Source: Planctomycetota bacterium
GTDB lineage: Bacteria; Planctomycetota; UBA1135; UBA2386
Assembly (NCBI GenBank): GCA_029936315.1
Contig: JAPYTD010000011.1
Span: 19,084-83,083 of the forward strand
Reading direction: 5' to 3'
Length of the DNA stretch: 64,000 nt
In this document: in pieces, positions 28,459-38,061 of the stretch
How the letters are laid out: every line of letters starts with the position of its first letter
How positions within the stretch are numbered: position 1 is the stretch's first letter
The notes under the pieces: model-generated
What the model saw: the letters and a program-made list of their open reading frames with translations, nothing else
What the model was told of the DNA's origin: nothing
Databases searched by the model: none
Translations under genes and position numbers: made by a program

Positions 28459-29573
28459 CCGGTGTGCGCAAGCGAGTCGAACATCTCGCACAAGTACTCC
28501 TGCATGCCGTGCAGGTCGTGGGTCTCATGGTAGTTGCGGGCTGCGGTCTGCAAGCTGGTGAGGTCGCTCATCAGGAGCTCTCGCAAGTTCTCGTTGAGGG
28601 TTTCCTGGCAGAACGGTTCGGCAACGACGCGGCCGCATGCAGCCGCCTCGATGTGCTTGGCGTAGCCGCACGTGTCGGTGCACAACACCGGCAACTCCGC
28701 AACGACGGCCTCCAACAGCACGGTGGCGGTGGTGTCGCGTCTCGCTGGATGGATCAGCAGATCTGCGGATTGTAGTAGGCGGGGCACATCGCTGCGGCCC
28801 GGCAGCATGGTGACGTGATCCTGCAGATCGAGGCGGTTAGCGAGTTGCTGCAACTGTGGCGGTGGTGATTGGCCGATTGCGAGCAGACGCGTGCGAGCGC
28901 GTAGTTGTGCAGGCAGCTCCGCTACCGCATGCATGGCGCGATCGAGCCCCTTCAGTTCGAAGTTCGCGGCCAGCATGAGCAATACGAGGGTGTTGTCGTC
29001 AGCGCCTAACTCCTGGCGGCCAGATGCGCGAAGTGCTGCGGCGTCGTGGCCTTTGCGGCGATCCATGGCAATGCCAGGTTGCAGCACCTGGAACCGCGCG
29101 TCGGGCGTCTTCCAGATCTGTTGGTAGTCATGCTTCTGGCCCTCGTCGAGCAGGAAGATGCGCTTGCTACCGTTTTCTCCGAAGACCCGTCCTTCAAGGT
29201 CGCGAAAGGTCCGGTAGCGCGGCGTCAGTCGATAGAGCCACGAGCGGTTTGCCGTTCGGGTTACGAAGCACGGGTCTGCAGTGAAGTACATGTCGAGTCC
29301 GCCGAGCTTGTCGAACCCGAAGACAAGTTTGTGATCCGCACTCGCCAGTCGCTCTCGTAGGGCATCGTTGAAACGCCGCGCCCGCGTGTGGTTCGTTCGT
29401 CCGGGTGCGTCGAGCACGCATACGTCGATGCCCTCTGGGCGCACACCATCCCACGTGTGGCAGTAGATCGTCACCTTGTTGCCGATGCGCGCCGCGCGTT
29501 CGGCGAGTCCAAGCATGTCACGTTGCATCCCGCCAAAGGGGAAGTAGCGAAACAAGGCGAAGGCTAGGTCCAT
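28419..29573 (-). CDS. glycosyltransferase family 4 (WaaG/RfaG-like)
   Basis: MDLAFALFRYFPFGGMQRDML, LIHPARRDTTATVLLEAVVAELPVLCTDTCGYAKHI donor-site motif. Confidence 0.9.
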   Translation of the reverse strand: MDLAFALFRYFPFGGMQRDMLGLAERAARIGNKVTIYCHTWDGVRPEGIDVCVLDAPGRTNHTRARRFNDALRERLASADHKLVFGFDKLGGLDMYFTADPCFVTRTANRSWLYRLTPRYRTFRDLEGRVFGENGSKRIFLLDEGQKHDYQQIWKTPDARFQVLQPGIAMDRRKGHDAAALRASGRQELGADDNTLVLLMLAANFELKGLDRAMHAVAELPAQLRARTRLLAIGQSPPPQLQQLANRLDLQDHVTMLPGRSDVPRLLQSADLLIHPARRDTTATVLLEAVVAELPVLCTDTCGYAKHIEAAACGRVVAEPFCQETLNENLRELLMSDLTSLQTAARNYHETHDLHGMQEYLCEMFDSLAHTGYGDLPLAETRKS

Positions 29574-29639
29574 GCGTGGCTCAAGACTGTGGCGGCGCCA
29601 GTGTAGTCGGTGATCCGACACGGGAGCCAAGCAAGTCGC

Positions 29640-30890
29640 TTAGATCTCGCGCAGCATCGTTTCGATCAGAGCTTCGAATCGCTGTCGCAGATGCTTGTGC
29701 GTGTCCCCAGTCGCCGGTCCTGACCAACCCTGGTAGATGCCGCGCACACGGCCGAGCTTGTCGACGAAGATCGTCGTTGGGAATGATCGGATCTGATCAA
29801 CCAGTGCCAGCGAATCGCTTGCCTTGGACTTGTTGGACAACCCACCAATCAGAATCGGGAATGTCGTGTTGTGTCGCTTCACGAACGACTTCACCTGGCG
29901 AACGCTGCGTTCAAAGTCGTTGTCGTGCTCGAAGGCCAGCCCGATGACTTGTAGGCCGTCCTTGCGATAGCGGCGGTGCAGTTCTGCCATGTACTCGCCG
30001 TGGTCGTGGCAGTTCGGACACCACGAACCAAACACGTCAATGATGCGCACCTGACCACCGAGCGCTGGATCAGCCAGCGAGAACTGTTTGTCGTCGAGTC
30101 CGCGGTACTTGCGGAGGTCCAACTGCGCGTCCGCACGCCACTTCGTCAGATTCCAGCCATCGGGCAGTTCGGCCTTGGCATCGGCCACGCCTATCCACTT
30201 TTCGTGCCAACTGTCGGATGACCAGAAGTCGCCCTTGATGGTGTCGTCGTTCTGGCGTTCGCCCTGAAACAGGAATGCATGCGCGCCATCAAAGCACGAC
30301 AGCTTGAAGGCCCGACCGTTGCTGTTGCCGGCGAGGTAGCGGTAGTCGCCGAGCGTCGTCAGGAACGTGCCGGTGCAGTTCGTGCGCGGGTTCTTGTCGA
30401 ACGCGAACACTCCGACTGCCGGGTCCTTGCTCTTGGCAAAGGTGACGCGGTAGCGGCCATGGGGCCATGCGTCGCTTGCGCCGGCTACCTGCTTCATCGC
30501 GAAGCGCGGCCCCAGTTTGCGACTCTCGACGCGCATGCGCGTCTCCTTGCCCTTGCCGCGGCGCTTGATCCACTCGCCGTGGATCCCCCGTTTGCCGGTG
30601 CCGACCTCAAGGTGCAGTTCGGAATCGTAGTGGGGGAAGCCGAGCACGAGTCCGTTGCCGTCGCGGACTTCGGGGATTTGGATGCGTTCCCTACCGTTGA
30701 TGAGGAACGCCTCGAGGTTGCCTTTGCCGTCGCCCTCGAGTGACAAGCCGAACGGCAGATCGCCGCCGGGTGTCAGCAGTGCGAGACGGTGGCGGCCCAT
30801 TGGGTAGGCGCTTTGTGCGGCGGCATGTGCTGCAAACGCGAGCCCTGCGAGCAAGAAGATCAACAGGCGCTGGCCAGAGTGCACAGTCAT
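29640..30890 (-). CDS. TlpA-family thioredoxin-like disulfide reductase, secreted
   Basis: IDVFGSWCPNCHDHGEYMAELHRRYRKDGLQVIGLAFE; N-terminal signal peptide. Confidence 0.9.
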   Translation of the reverse strand: MTVHSGQRLLIFLLAGLAFAAHAAAQSAYPMGRHRLALLTPGGDLPFGLSLEGDGKGNLEAFLINGRERIQIPEVRDGNGLVLGFPHYDSELHLEVGTGKRGIHGEWIKRRGKGKETRMRVESRKLGPRFAMKQVAGASDAWPHGRYRVTFAKSKDPAVGVFAFDKNPRTNCTGTFLTTLGDYRYLAGNSNGRAFKLSCFDGAHAFLFQGERQNDDTIKGDFWSSDSWHEKWIGVADAKAELPDGWNLTKWRADAQLDLRKYRGLDDKQFSLADPALGGQVRIIDVFGSWCPNCHDHGEYMAELHRRYRKDGLQVIGLAFEHDNDFERSVRQVKSFVKRHNTTFPILIGGLSNKSKASDSLALVDQIRSFPTTIFVDKLGRVRGIYQGWSGPATGDTHKHLRQRFEALIETMLREI

Positions 30891-30926
30891 AGAGCCACGG
30901 TATCGCGTAGTAGTGATTGTGGCATA

Positions 30927-30974
30927 CCTTGTGTATTGGGCCTGCCCGCAGGCTGCCTACAAGGCGATGTTTTT
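30927..30974. promoter_or_regulatory. nested inverted repeat followed by T5 tract in a divergent intergenic region (possible leader/attenuator)
   Basis: CCTTGT...GCCTGC-cc-GCAGGC...ACAAGG then cgatgTTTTTccc, between start of 29640-30890(-) and start of 31177(+). Confidence 0.35.
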
Positions 30975-31176
30975 CCCTGACGCAGTGCGCGCGAAGTGAC
31001 AACAGCGGCGTCTACCGCCGCCTCGTGGCCGTTCGCGATCCGCGCTATCGCACCGGGATCTGGGCTTGGTGTCCGGTACCAGCGAGGGGGCGTCGCTCGG
31101 TGTTCGCGCGATACTGGTTCTGCAGGCGTCGAAGACACGCTGGCATTGAGGCGGCCCTGCCAGCTACCGTGCTTCG

Positions 31177-32472
31177 ATGCCGAAGCTCGCGATGCACTGG
31201 TGGATTCTGATGGGGCTCATTGCTGGGGTTGCCTACGGCTACGTGTCGGCGTCCTACGGCGAGTCGAAACACGTGCTCGACTACATCGCCCCGATTGGTC
31301 GGCTGTTTCTGAACCTGCTCAAGATGATCGCGGTGCCGCTGGTGCTGTTCTCATTGGTAGCCGGAGTTGCGAGTCTCAATGACACCAGCAAGCTCGGCCG
31401 CATTGGTGGCAAGTCGATTTTCCTCTACCTGATCACGACGGCGATCGCGATCACGATTGGCTTGGTGGCCGTCAACTTGTTTGGCCCGGGCAAGGGGTTG
31501 TCGCAGGCCACTCGCGACAGCTTGCAGAAGTCGACTGCAGCCGACACGACGGCGAGACTAGAGAGCGCCGACGTCAGTATTATCGATCAGCTCGTCAACA
31601 TCGTGCCGACGAACCCGTTCGGCGCGCTGGCCGACGCGCAGATGCTGCAGGTTGTGTTCTTCGCGCTGATGCTTGGCATCGCGCTGACCAAGTTGTCGAG
31701 ACGCGTCGAGGGCACCACCCACATCGTCAAGGTCTTCCAATTGCTCAGTGACGCGATCATTGAGATGGTGCAGATGATCATGAAGATCGCGCCGTACGGC
31801 GTGTTCGCAATGATGGCTGGCGTCGTTGCCGATATGGGCAAGGAGCCGGGGCAGTTGGGTGACTTGCTGTCGAGCCTCGGTGGCTACATGGCCACCGTGG
31901 TGATTGCGTTGGTTGCGCACTACCTGCTCGTCTACACGGTGATGCTGAAGCTGTTCACGAAGCTGTCGTGGAAGCAGTTTGCCAAGGCGATGGTGCCAGC
32001 GCAGCTGCTCGCATTCAGCTCGTCTTCGAGTGCGGCGACGCTGCCAGTCACGATTCGATCGGTCGAGAGTCTTGGGGTCGACGAAGAGGTGTCGAGCTTC
32101 GTGTTGCCGCTAGGGGCGACGATCAACATGGATGGCACCGGCCTCTACCAGGGCGTGGCGGCGGTGTTCATTGCGAATGCGCTCGGTATGGACCTCAGCA
32201 TTGGCCAACAGTTGACGATTGTCTTGACCGCGGCGTTGGCGTCGATCGGAACGGCAGCAGTGCCAGGCGTTGGCATCGTCATGCTCGTGATCGTGCTCAA
32301 GGCGGTCGACGTGCCCGAGGCTGGCATTGGCCTCATCCTCGCTGTGGACCGCCCACTCGATATGTGCCGAACGGTACTAAACGTGACCGGCGATGCGACT
32401 GTTGCGGCGGTGGTCGCCAGCACTGAGGGGATGATCCACCCAGGCGAACGCTCTCAAAGCGGCGATAGCTGA
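31177..32472 (+). CDS. dicarboxylate/amino acid:cation symporter (DAACS family)
   Basis: FSSSSSAATLPVTIRSVES and GATINMDGTGLYQGVAAVFIA signatures. Confidence 0.95.
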   Translation: MPKLAMHWWILMGLIAGVAYGYVSASYGESKHVLDYIAPIGRLFLNLLKMIAVPLVLFSLVAGVASLNDTSKLGRIGGKSIFLYLITTAIAITIGLVAVNLFGPGKGLSQATRDSLQKSTAADTTARLESADVSIIDQLVNIVPTNPFGALADAQMLQVVFFALMLGIALTKLSRRVEGTTHIVKVFQLLSDAIIEMVQMIMKIAPYGVFAMMAGVVADMGKEPGQLGDLLSSLGGYMATVVIALVAHYLLVYTVMLKLFTKLSWKQFAKAMVPAQLLAFSSSSSAATLPVTIRSVESLGVDEEVSSFVLPLGATINMDGTGLYQGVAAVFIANALGMDLSIGQQLTIVLTAALASIGTAAVPGVGIVMLVIVLKAVDVPEAGIGLILAVDRPLDMCRTVLNVTGDATVAAVVASTEGMIHPGERSQSGDS

Positions 32473-32592
32473 GTATCGAAACGGTCCTCGCGGATGTCGT
32501 AGCGCCGCACGCGGCGAGCAGCACGGGCAGTAGCAGGCGCATGCAAGGCATGACGTTCGACGGGGGAGACTGGTAGCCAGTCGACTGTGCGT

Positions 32593-34101
32593 CTACCGGC
32601 GCGGGCGCGACTTCGGGCCAGTTTGACTCTTGGGACCCGCCGCGCGCTTCGCCGCGGCGCCTCGCTTGGCTGGGCCTTTCTTAGTTGGCCCCTTGCGGCT
32701 ATCAGCGTGCAGTCCCTTCTGGTGCGCACCCTTCCGGCTTGGCTTCTTCACCGTGCGGCCACCGGGCCGAGCCTCGCCCTTGCGGCGTCGTGGCTCGTCG
32801 TCCCGACGTCGGTAGTCGCGTTGACGAACTTCGTCCGAGTTGACGTAGGGGCCCGGCGCATGGCGAGGGTCGGGCCGCAGACGCTCGCGTTTGGTTGCAC
32901 CGTCGAATTCCGCCTGCTCCGCCGCCTCGGCGCGCGGTTCGCGTTGCTCGGTCTTCGCCGTACCCTTGTCAATGTTCTGCAGACGCTTCGTCGGGATGCG
33001 CTGCTTGATCAGCTTCTGGATGTCGCGCAGGTATTCGTTCTCGCCTTCATCACAGAACGAGATCGCGATGCCTGCCCGGCCGGCGCGCGCGGTGCGGCCG
33101 ATGCGGTGCACGTAGCTCTCGGCGATGTTGGGTAGATCAAAGTTGATGACGTGGGTGATCTCCGGAACGTCAATGCCGCGCGCGGCGATGTCGGTGGCGA
33201 CCAGGACACCGGCCGTACCGGCGCGGAACGCACCGAGGGCACGTTCGCGCGCGCCTTGCGACTTGTTGCCGTGGATGGCGTGGCTGTCAATGCCCGCCTT
33301 GACCAGGTGGCGCACTACGCGGTCTGCGCCGTGCTTGGTTCGCGTGAACACAAGCGTGCGGGCAAAATCCGGGTCCTTCAGCAGCTTGACCAGCACGTCT
33401 CGCTTGCGCGACTTCTGCACGTGGTAGACCGACTGTTCGACGCGATCGGCTGTGGCCGCAGGTGGCGTCACTTCGACGCGCACCGGGTCGTAGAGGATCT
33501 TCTTGGCGAGCGCGGTGATGTCATTCGGCATCGTAGCCGAGAACAACAGCGACTGGCGGTCACGCGGTAGCTTCTGCAGGATGCGGCGCACGTCGGGCAG
33601 GAAGCCCATGTCGAGCATGCGGTCCGCTTCGTCGAGCACGAGGATGTCGACGTCAGACAGCTTGCAATGGCCTTGTGACATCAAGTCGAGCAGCCGTCCG
33701 GGGGTCGCGACCAAGATGTCGACGCCGGCCTTGAGCGCTTTGACCTGCGGGGTCTGACCAACGCCGCCGAACACGATCGCGACCTTGAGGCCGAGCCCCT
33801 TGCCGTATTCGATGAAGGCATCCTTGATCTGGATGGCGAGTTCGCGCGTGGGGGCCATCACCAGCGCGCGCGGCATGCATGGACGAGCCCGTTCGTTTTC
33901 TTCGTGCAGAATCTGCAGCATCGGAATCGCGAACGCCGCAGTCTTGCCTGTGCCCGTCTGGGCGATGCCGAGCAGGTCGGCGCCGTCGAGCAGGTGCGGA
34001 ATCGAGCCGGCCTGGATCGGCGTTGGCTGTTCGTAACCCCGTGCAATCAGAGCTTTCAGAATGGTTGGGGCTACCCCAAGCGAGGCGAAGTCTGAACTCA
34101 T
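32593..34101 (-). CDS. DEAD/DEAH-box ATP-dependent RNA helicase (RhlE-like)
   Basis: [38 protein letters not shown]; basic C-terminal tail. Confidence 0.95.
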   Translation of the reverse strand: MSSDFASLGVAPTILKALIARGYEQPTPIQAGSIPHLLDGADLLGIAQTGTGKTAAFAIPMLQILHEENERARPCMPRALVMAPTRELAIQIKDAFIEYGKGLGLKVAIVFGGVGQTPQVKALKAGVDILVATPGRLLDLMSQGHCKLSDVDILVLDEADRMLDMGFLPDVRRILQKLPRDRQSLLFSATMPNDITALAKKILYDPVRVEVTPPAATADRVEQSVYHVQKSRKRDVLVKLLKDPDFARTLVFTRTKHGADRVVRHLVKAGIDSHAIHGNKSQGARERALGAFRAGTAGVLVATDIAARGIDVPEITHVINFDLPNIAESYVHRIGRTARAGRAGIAISFCDEGENEYLRDIQKLIKQRIPTKRLQNIDKGTAKTEQREPRAEAAEQAEFDGATKRERLRPDPRHAPGPYVNSDEVRQRDYRRRDDEPRRRKGEARPGGRTVKKPSRKGAHQKGLHADSRKGPTKKGPAKRGAAAKRAAGPKSQTGPKSRPRR

Positions 34102-34192
34102 GAACAGCGGCCCGGGCCGGCAGACTGGGGTAGGTGCATGGCGGGAAGCTTACGCGGGAAGGGTTGGCCGGCGTGGGGGAATCTGCGGCTTG

Positions 34193-34220
34193 ACCATCTA
34201 CTACAGTTGTAGTAGATGGT
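34193..34220. promoter_or_regulatory. perfect palindromic operator, BlaI/MecI type
   Basis: ACCATCTACTACA-GT-TGTAGTAGATGGT: 13-bp arms, 2-nt centre, TACTACAnnTGTAGTA core, directly upstream of the BlaI-like gene. Confidence 0.85.
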
Positions 34221-34227
34221 GGGCATC

Positions 34228-34602
34228 ATGAAGCTCAGCGACTCAGAATGGATCGTCATGGGGGCGCTCTGGGCGCACGCGCCGGCGACTGCTCGCGAGC
34301 TGTTGGAGCGTATCGAAGCAGAGACCGATTGGGCCTATATGACCGTCAAGACGCTGTTGACGCGGTTGCAGGACAAGGGCGCAGTCAGTAGCGAAAGGCG
34401 CGGTAAGACCGACTGGTTCCGGCCGATCGTGAGCCGCGACAAGGCCACGCGAACGGCGTTTCGCGCGTTTATCGATCGCGCCTTTGATGGCGCAGTGGGT
34501 GGCCTGCTGCACCACCTCGCTCGCGAAGAAAAGCTCACCAAGCGCGATCGCGAACTGCTGCGCCGCACGTTGCGCGAGCTCGTCGAGGAGGAATCGCGGT
34601 GA
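34228..34602 (+). CDS. BlaI/MecI/CopY family transcriptional repressor
   Basis: LSDSEWIVMGALWAHAPATARELLERIEAETDWAYMTVKTLLTRLQDKGAV winged helix; start moved to ATG 34228 because ATG 34216 lies inside the operator. Confidence 0.93.
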   Translation: MKLSDSEWIVMGALWAHAPATARELLERIEAETDWAYMTVKTLLTRLQDKGAVSSERRGKTDWFRPIVSRDKATRTAFRAFIDRAFDGAVGGLLHHLAREEKLTKRDRELLRRTLRELVEEESR

Positions 34603-34823
34603 GCGAATTCCTTTCTGCGTGATGTGAACTTTTGTTGCTGGGCAGTGTGCAGAACCTGCCGCTGCTGTTGGTGGCACTGCTGCTCGTCCGCGTGTTCGTG
34701 CGCCTGGCTTGGGTCGCTCCCCGCCGCGTCGTGTGGGCTCTAGTTGTCATGGAACTCAACGACATGCCGATCGGGGAAGAGAACACGCAGGTGATCTCGT
34801 TCACCTACACACGCGCGAAATAG
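34599..34823 (+). pseudogene. vestigial BlaR1/M56-type sensor N-terminus
   Basis: GTG overlapping blaI stop reads VSEFLSA[TGA]CELLLLGSVQNLPLLLVALLLVRVFVRLAWVAPRRVVWALVV...*; same frame, in-frame TGA at 34620-34622, no peptidase domain. Confidence 0.6.
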
Positions 34824-34852
34824 CGCGCGGTTGGCGGACCTGTTGCGCTCCC

Positions 34853-35275
34853 CTATCTGGGCGCCGAGGGCTCGCGCGCGACAGACACCGGTTCGTTGTT
34901 GCCCATTGAGTTTTTCGGCGCGTCCTGCATGCACTTGAGTGTGCCGCGGATCGTGACCTTCCACTGGCCATCTTCGGACACGCATGCCACCGGGGAGCTG
35001 ACGGGGCCAGTCTTCAGGATGACAACGGCGCGTTCGTCTGTGATGAGTCTGTCGAGAGTCAGCGAGTAGTCGCCAATGTCGCCGTAGTCGATGTGCAGGT
35101 CGCCGTTGCGTTCGGCCGCCGCGACTGATTGGCGTGCGCTTTGGGTGTCGCCCACGCGGCCAGCTTCGATGAAACTGCGCGCCGCCCGTTCGGGCGTCGA
35201 GTAGTCGTGGAATTGGCTCCTGGGCCCGCAAGCGGCCAAAGCCAAGCAGCAGGCTGCGATGATAAAGCGGCTCAT
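34853..35275 (-). CDS. putative lipoprotein
   Basis: MSRFIIAACCLALAACGPRSQFHDYSTPERAARSFIEAGRVGD. Confidence 0.7.
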   Translation of the reverse strand: MSRFIIAACCLALAACGPRSQFHDYSTPERAARSFIEAGRVGDTQSARQSVAAAERNGDLHIDYGDIGDYSLTLDRLITDERAVVILKTGPVSSPVACVSEDGQWKVTIRGTLKCMQDAPKNSMGNNEPVSVAREPSAPR

Positions 35276-35413
35276 GGTCTCCTCCTCTTCTCATCGCTTC
35301 ATCGGGCCAGCTGCTGCGATGCTGGAGTGACCAGGGAGCGCATGCCTCAAGCCGAGACGAAATCGAGCAGATCTTCGCTTGTCGATGCCCGCCAGCCAGC
35401 CGACGATCCCGCC

Positions 35414-36082
35414 ATGTCCGAGCAATTGTCAGCCGTCGAGCTGGATCCCAAGGGCCCTGTGCGTGCGTCGGTTGTGTGGCTGCACGGGTTGGGTGCCGAC
35501 GGCCACGACTTCGCGGCGATCGTGCCGGAGCTTGCCTTGCCAGATGAGCTGGGCGTGCGATTCGTATTGCCGCACGCGCCGTCGATCCCAGTGACGCTCA
35601 ACGGCGGCATGGTGATGCCGGCGTGGTACGACATCTCCGAGGTAGACCTGCAGCGTCGCCACGACGAAGCCGGTGTGCGCCGTTCGGCTGCGCAGGTTGC
35701 TGCGCTGATGGCGCGCGAACACGAGCGCGGTGTGCCGTGGAACCGCATCGTGCTGGCGGGCTTCTCACAAGGCGGTGCGGTTGCGCTGTTTCAGGGCTTG
35801 CGTCATCCCGAGCGATTGGCTGGCGTGATTGCGCTGTCGGCCTACATGGTTGTGGCCGAGTCCTTGTCCGAAGAAGCCAGCGCGGCGAATCAGAATGTGC
35901 CGATTCTGCAGGCCCACGGCAGCTTGGATCCGATGGTGCCGATCGAGCGCGGCGAGGCGGCGCGCGACGAACTGCAACGACGCGGTTACGCCGTCGAGTT
36001 CCACACCTACCCGATCCAGCACAGCGTCAACATGGAAGAAGTGCTGACGGTGCGTGCGTTTCTGATGCGAGTGCTCGCCTAA
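35414..36082 (+). CDS. alpha/beta hydrolase, phospholipase/carboxylesterase family
   Basis: VVWLHGLGADGHDFAAIVPEL, VLAGFSQGGAVAL, PILQAHGSLDPMVP. Confidence 0.95.
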   Translation: MSEQLSAVELDPKGPVRASVVWLHGLGADGHDFAAIVPELALPDELGVRFVLPHAPSIPVTLNGGMVMPAWYDISEVDLQRRHDEAGVRRSAAQVAALMAREHERGVPWNRIVLAGFSQGGAVALFQGLRHPERLAGVIALSAYMVVAESLSEEASAANQNVPILQAHGSLDPMVPIERGEAARDELQRRGYAVEFHTYPIQHSVNMEEVLTVRAFLMRVLA

Positions 36083-36116
36083 CGACTGCTGTGTTGACTA
36101 CTGCGTCTTCACCTCG

Positions 36117-36275
36117 ATGCTGAAGTTCGGCGAGAGCGCTAGGTATCAATTGATGGTGGACCTGTTCGAGAAGACGGCTAAAAAGATCGGCATGACTGCG
36201 CCGGTACCGACGGTGTCGCCGTCACCATTCCGTCGACCCAATCAACAGCAGAGCCTGTTTGGAGAGAACCCATGA
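36117..36275 (+). other. 52-aa small ORF with ATGA overlap to rlmH; possible SOUL/haem-binding-like remnant
   Basis: Hand translation MLKFGESARYQLMVDLFEKTAKKIGMTAPVPTVSPSPFRRPNQQQSLFGENP*; TGA overlaps the ATG of rlmH. Confidence 0.35.
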
Positions 36276-36739
36276 AGGTGCGCCTGTTGACTGTGTCGCA
36301 GCGCCAACCGAAATGGGTGGTTGAGGGCTGCGCCGAGTACGAGAAGCGCTTGCCGAGGCAGTGGCACTTCCAGGTTATTGAGATCAAACCAGAGGCGCGT
36401 ACGAGTGGGGTCACGATGCAGCGAGTGCAGCGTGGTGAAGCGGATCGCATCCGCAACTCGATTCCGAAGGGCGCGTTGGTCGTGGCGCTCGATGAACGCG
36501 GAGACTCGTGGTCGACGGAGCAGTTCGCCGAGAAGATCGAGGGTTGGCAGCATACCGGGCGCGACCTGGTCTTCGTCATCGGTGGTGCCGACGGCCTTGA
36601 TCCGGAGTTTCGCGATTCCGCGGATCAGCGTCTGTCTTTGTCGCGCATGGTCATGCCGCATGGGCTCGTGCGCGTGGTCGTCGTTGAGCAGCTTTATCGT
36701 GCGGTGACGGTGATCGACGGGCATCCCTACCACAAATGA
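36272..36739 (+). CDS. rlmH: 23S rRNA (pseudouridine1915-N3)-methyltransferase RlmH
   Basis: FVIGGADGLDPEFRDSADQRLSLSRMVMPHGLVRVVVVEQLYRAVTVIDGHPYHK. Confidence 0.96.
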   Translation: MKVRLLTVSQRQPKWVVEGCAEYEKRLPRQWHFQVIEIKPEARTSGVTMQRVQRGEADRIRNSIPKGALVVALDERGDSWSTEQFAEKIEGWQHTGRDLVFVIGGADGLDPEFRDSADQRLSLSRMVMPHGLVRVVVVEQLYRAVTVIDGHPYHK

Positions 36740-36743
36740 TCGC

Positions 36744-38033
36744 GTGATGATGGCTGCCAATTTGAACTTGGTGATGCACGCGACCCAGGTGGTTGCACGC
36801 TGCCTGAGCGAGGGGCGTGGCCCTGCGCACGTCATGGCTAGCATGCCGGCGCTGCGCGGCGAGCCAGCCGACGTGCGTGCGCAGGTCGTACGTTGCTCGA
36901 TGGCAGTGATCGCGGGGCGTCGCCGCCTCCGCCACGTGTTGGGGGAGCAACGCCCTGTTGATGCACTGGAGCGAGCGCGGGCGTACGTCATGCTCGTTCT
37001 CATTGAGGCTGGTGAGCACGTGCCGCCAGACGGTCGCGATCTACCGTCGCTGCAGGTCATGCGCGAACGGGTAGCGGCGATTGTCGATTCGGCCGAGCGG
37101 TTTGCGGTCGAGCACTCCATTCCGGATTGGTTGTTGCCTCACTTCGAACAAGCATTCGGGGAACAACGCCGCTCCGTGTTGCGAGCGCTGGCCGAACCGG
37201 CGCCGCGCACCTTGCGGGCCAATCGACTGCGCGTTGCCGGGCGCGACGAGTTGGTCGAGCGACTTGCCGCCGAAGGTGTCGACGCAGTTGCCGCGCGTTA
37301 CGCACCCGATGCAGTGCATGTTATCGGTACCGCCGATGTGTTCCAAACGCATGCCTATCGCGAAGGGTGTTTCGAGCAGCAGGACGAGGCCAGTCAGTTG
37401 GCCATTCTTGCGACCGCGCCGCCGCCTGCTGGCAAGGTCTTGGACCTGTGCTGCGGCAGTGGTGGCAAGACGCTTGCACTGGCTTCGCTGCTTGGCAATC
37501 GCGGTGCATTACTTGCGACCGATGTGCACGAGGCGCGGGTGCGCGAGATGCGCGGTCGGCTGGCTCGGGCGGGTGTCGACAACGTGCAACCGTTGCACTT
37601 GGATGGTTCGCCGCAGGCGGAGGAAACACTCGAGCAGTTTGCGCGGCGCGCCGATCGCATCTTGATCGATGCCCCGTGCAGCGGCACTGGTTCGTGGCGT
37701 CGCCGCCAAGAGGCGCGCTGGAAGATCGATGCGAATGGTTTGTCCGAACTGCAGGAAACCCAAGCGATGTTGCTGCGCCGGGCGGTTGCATGGCTCAAAC
37801 CCGGCGCGCGCCTCGTCTATGCCACATGCTCGCTGCTACCCGCCGAAAACCAGTCGCAGGTCGAATCGCTTCGCGAACAGCACCCCGACCTCGAACCCGT
37901 TCGTCTTGCCGAGATCCTTGGCCGCAAAGTCGCCGAGCCCATCACCGACCCAACCGGGACCTGGCTATCCCTCCGCCCCGACCAGCAAGGCTGCGATGGC
38001 TTCTTTCTTATCGCCCTTCGCCGAAGAGGTTAA
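36744..38033 (+). CDS. RsmB/NOP family rRNA (cytosine-C5) methyltransferase with N-terminal NusB-like domain
   Basis: VLDLCCGSGGKTLALA, DAPCSGTGSWRRRQEARWK, LVYATCSLLPAENQ. Confidence 0.93.
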   Translation: MMMAANLNLVMHATQVVARCLSEGRGPAHVMASMPALRGEPADVRAQVVRCSMAVIAGRRRLRHVLGEQRPVDALERARAYVMLVLIEAGEHVPPDGRDLPSLQVMRERVAAIVDSAERFAVEHSIPDWLLPHFEQAFGEQRRSVLRALAEPAPRTLRANRLRVAGRDELVERLAAEGVDAVAARYAPDAVHVIGTADVFQTHAYREGCFEQQDEASQLAILATAPPPAGKVLDLCCGSGGKTLALASLLGNRGALLATDVHEARVREMRGRLARAGVDNVQPLHLDGSPQAEETLEQFARRADRILIDAPCSGTGSWRRRQEARWKIDANGLSELQETQAMLLRRAVAWLKPGARLVYATCSLLPAENQSQVESLREQHPDLEPVRLAEILGRKVAEPITDPTGTWLSLRPDQQGCDGFFLIALRRRG

Positions 38034-38061
38034 TTCTCGTCCAGGAACCGTTCCGGCAGTC

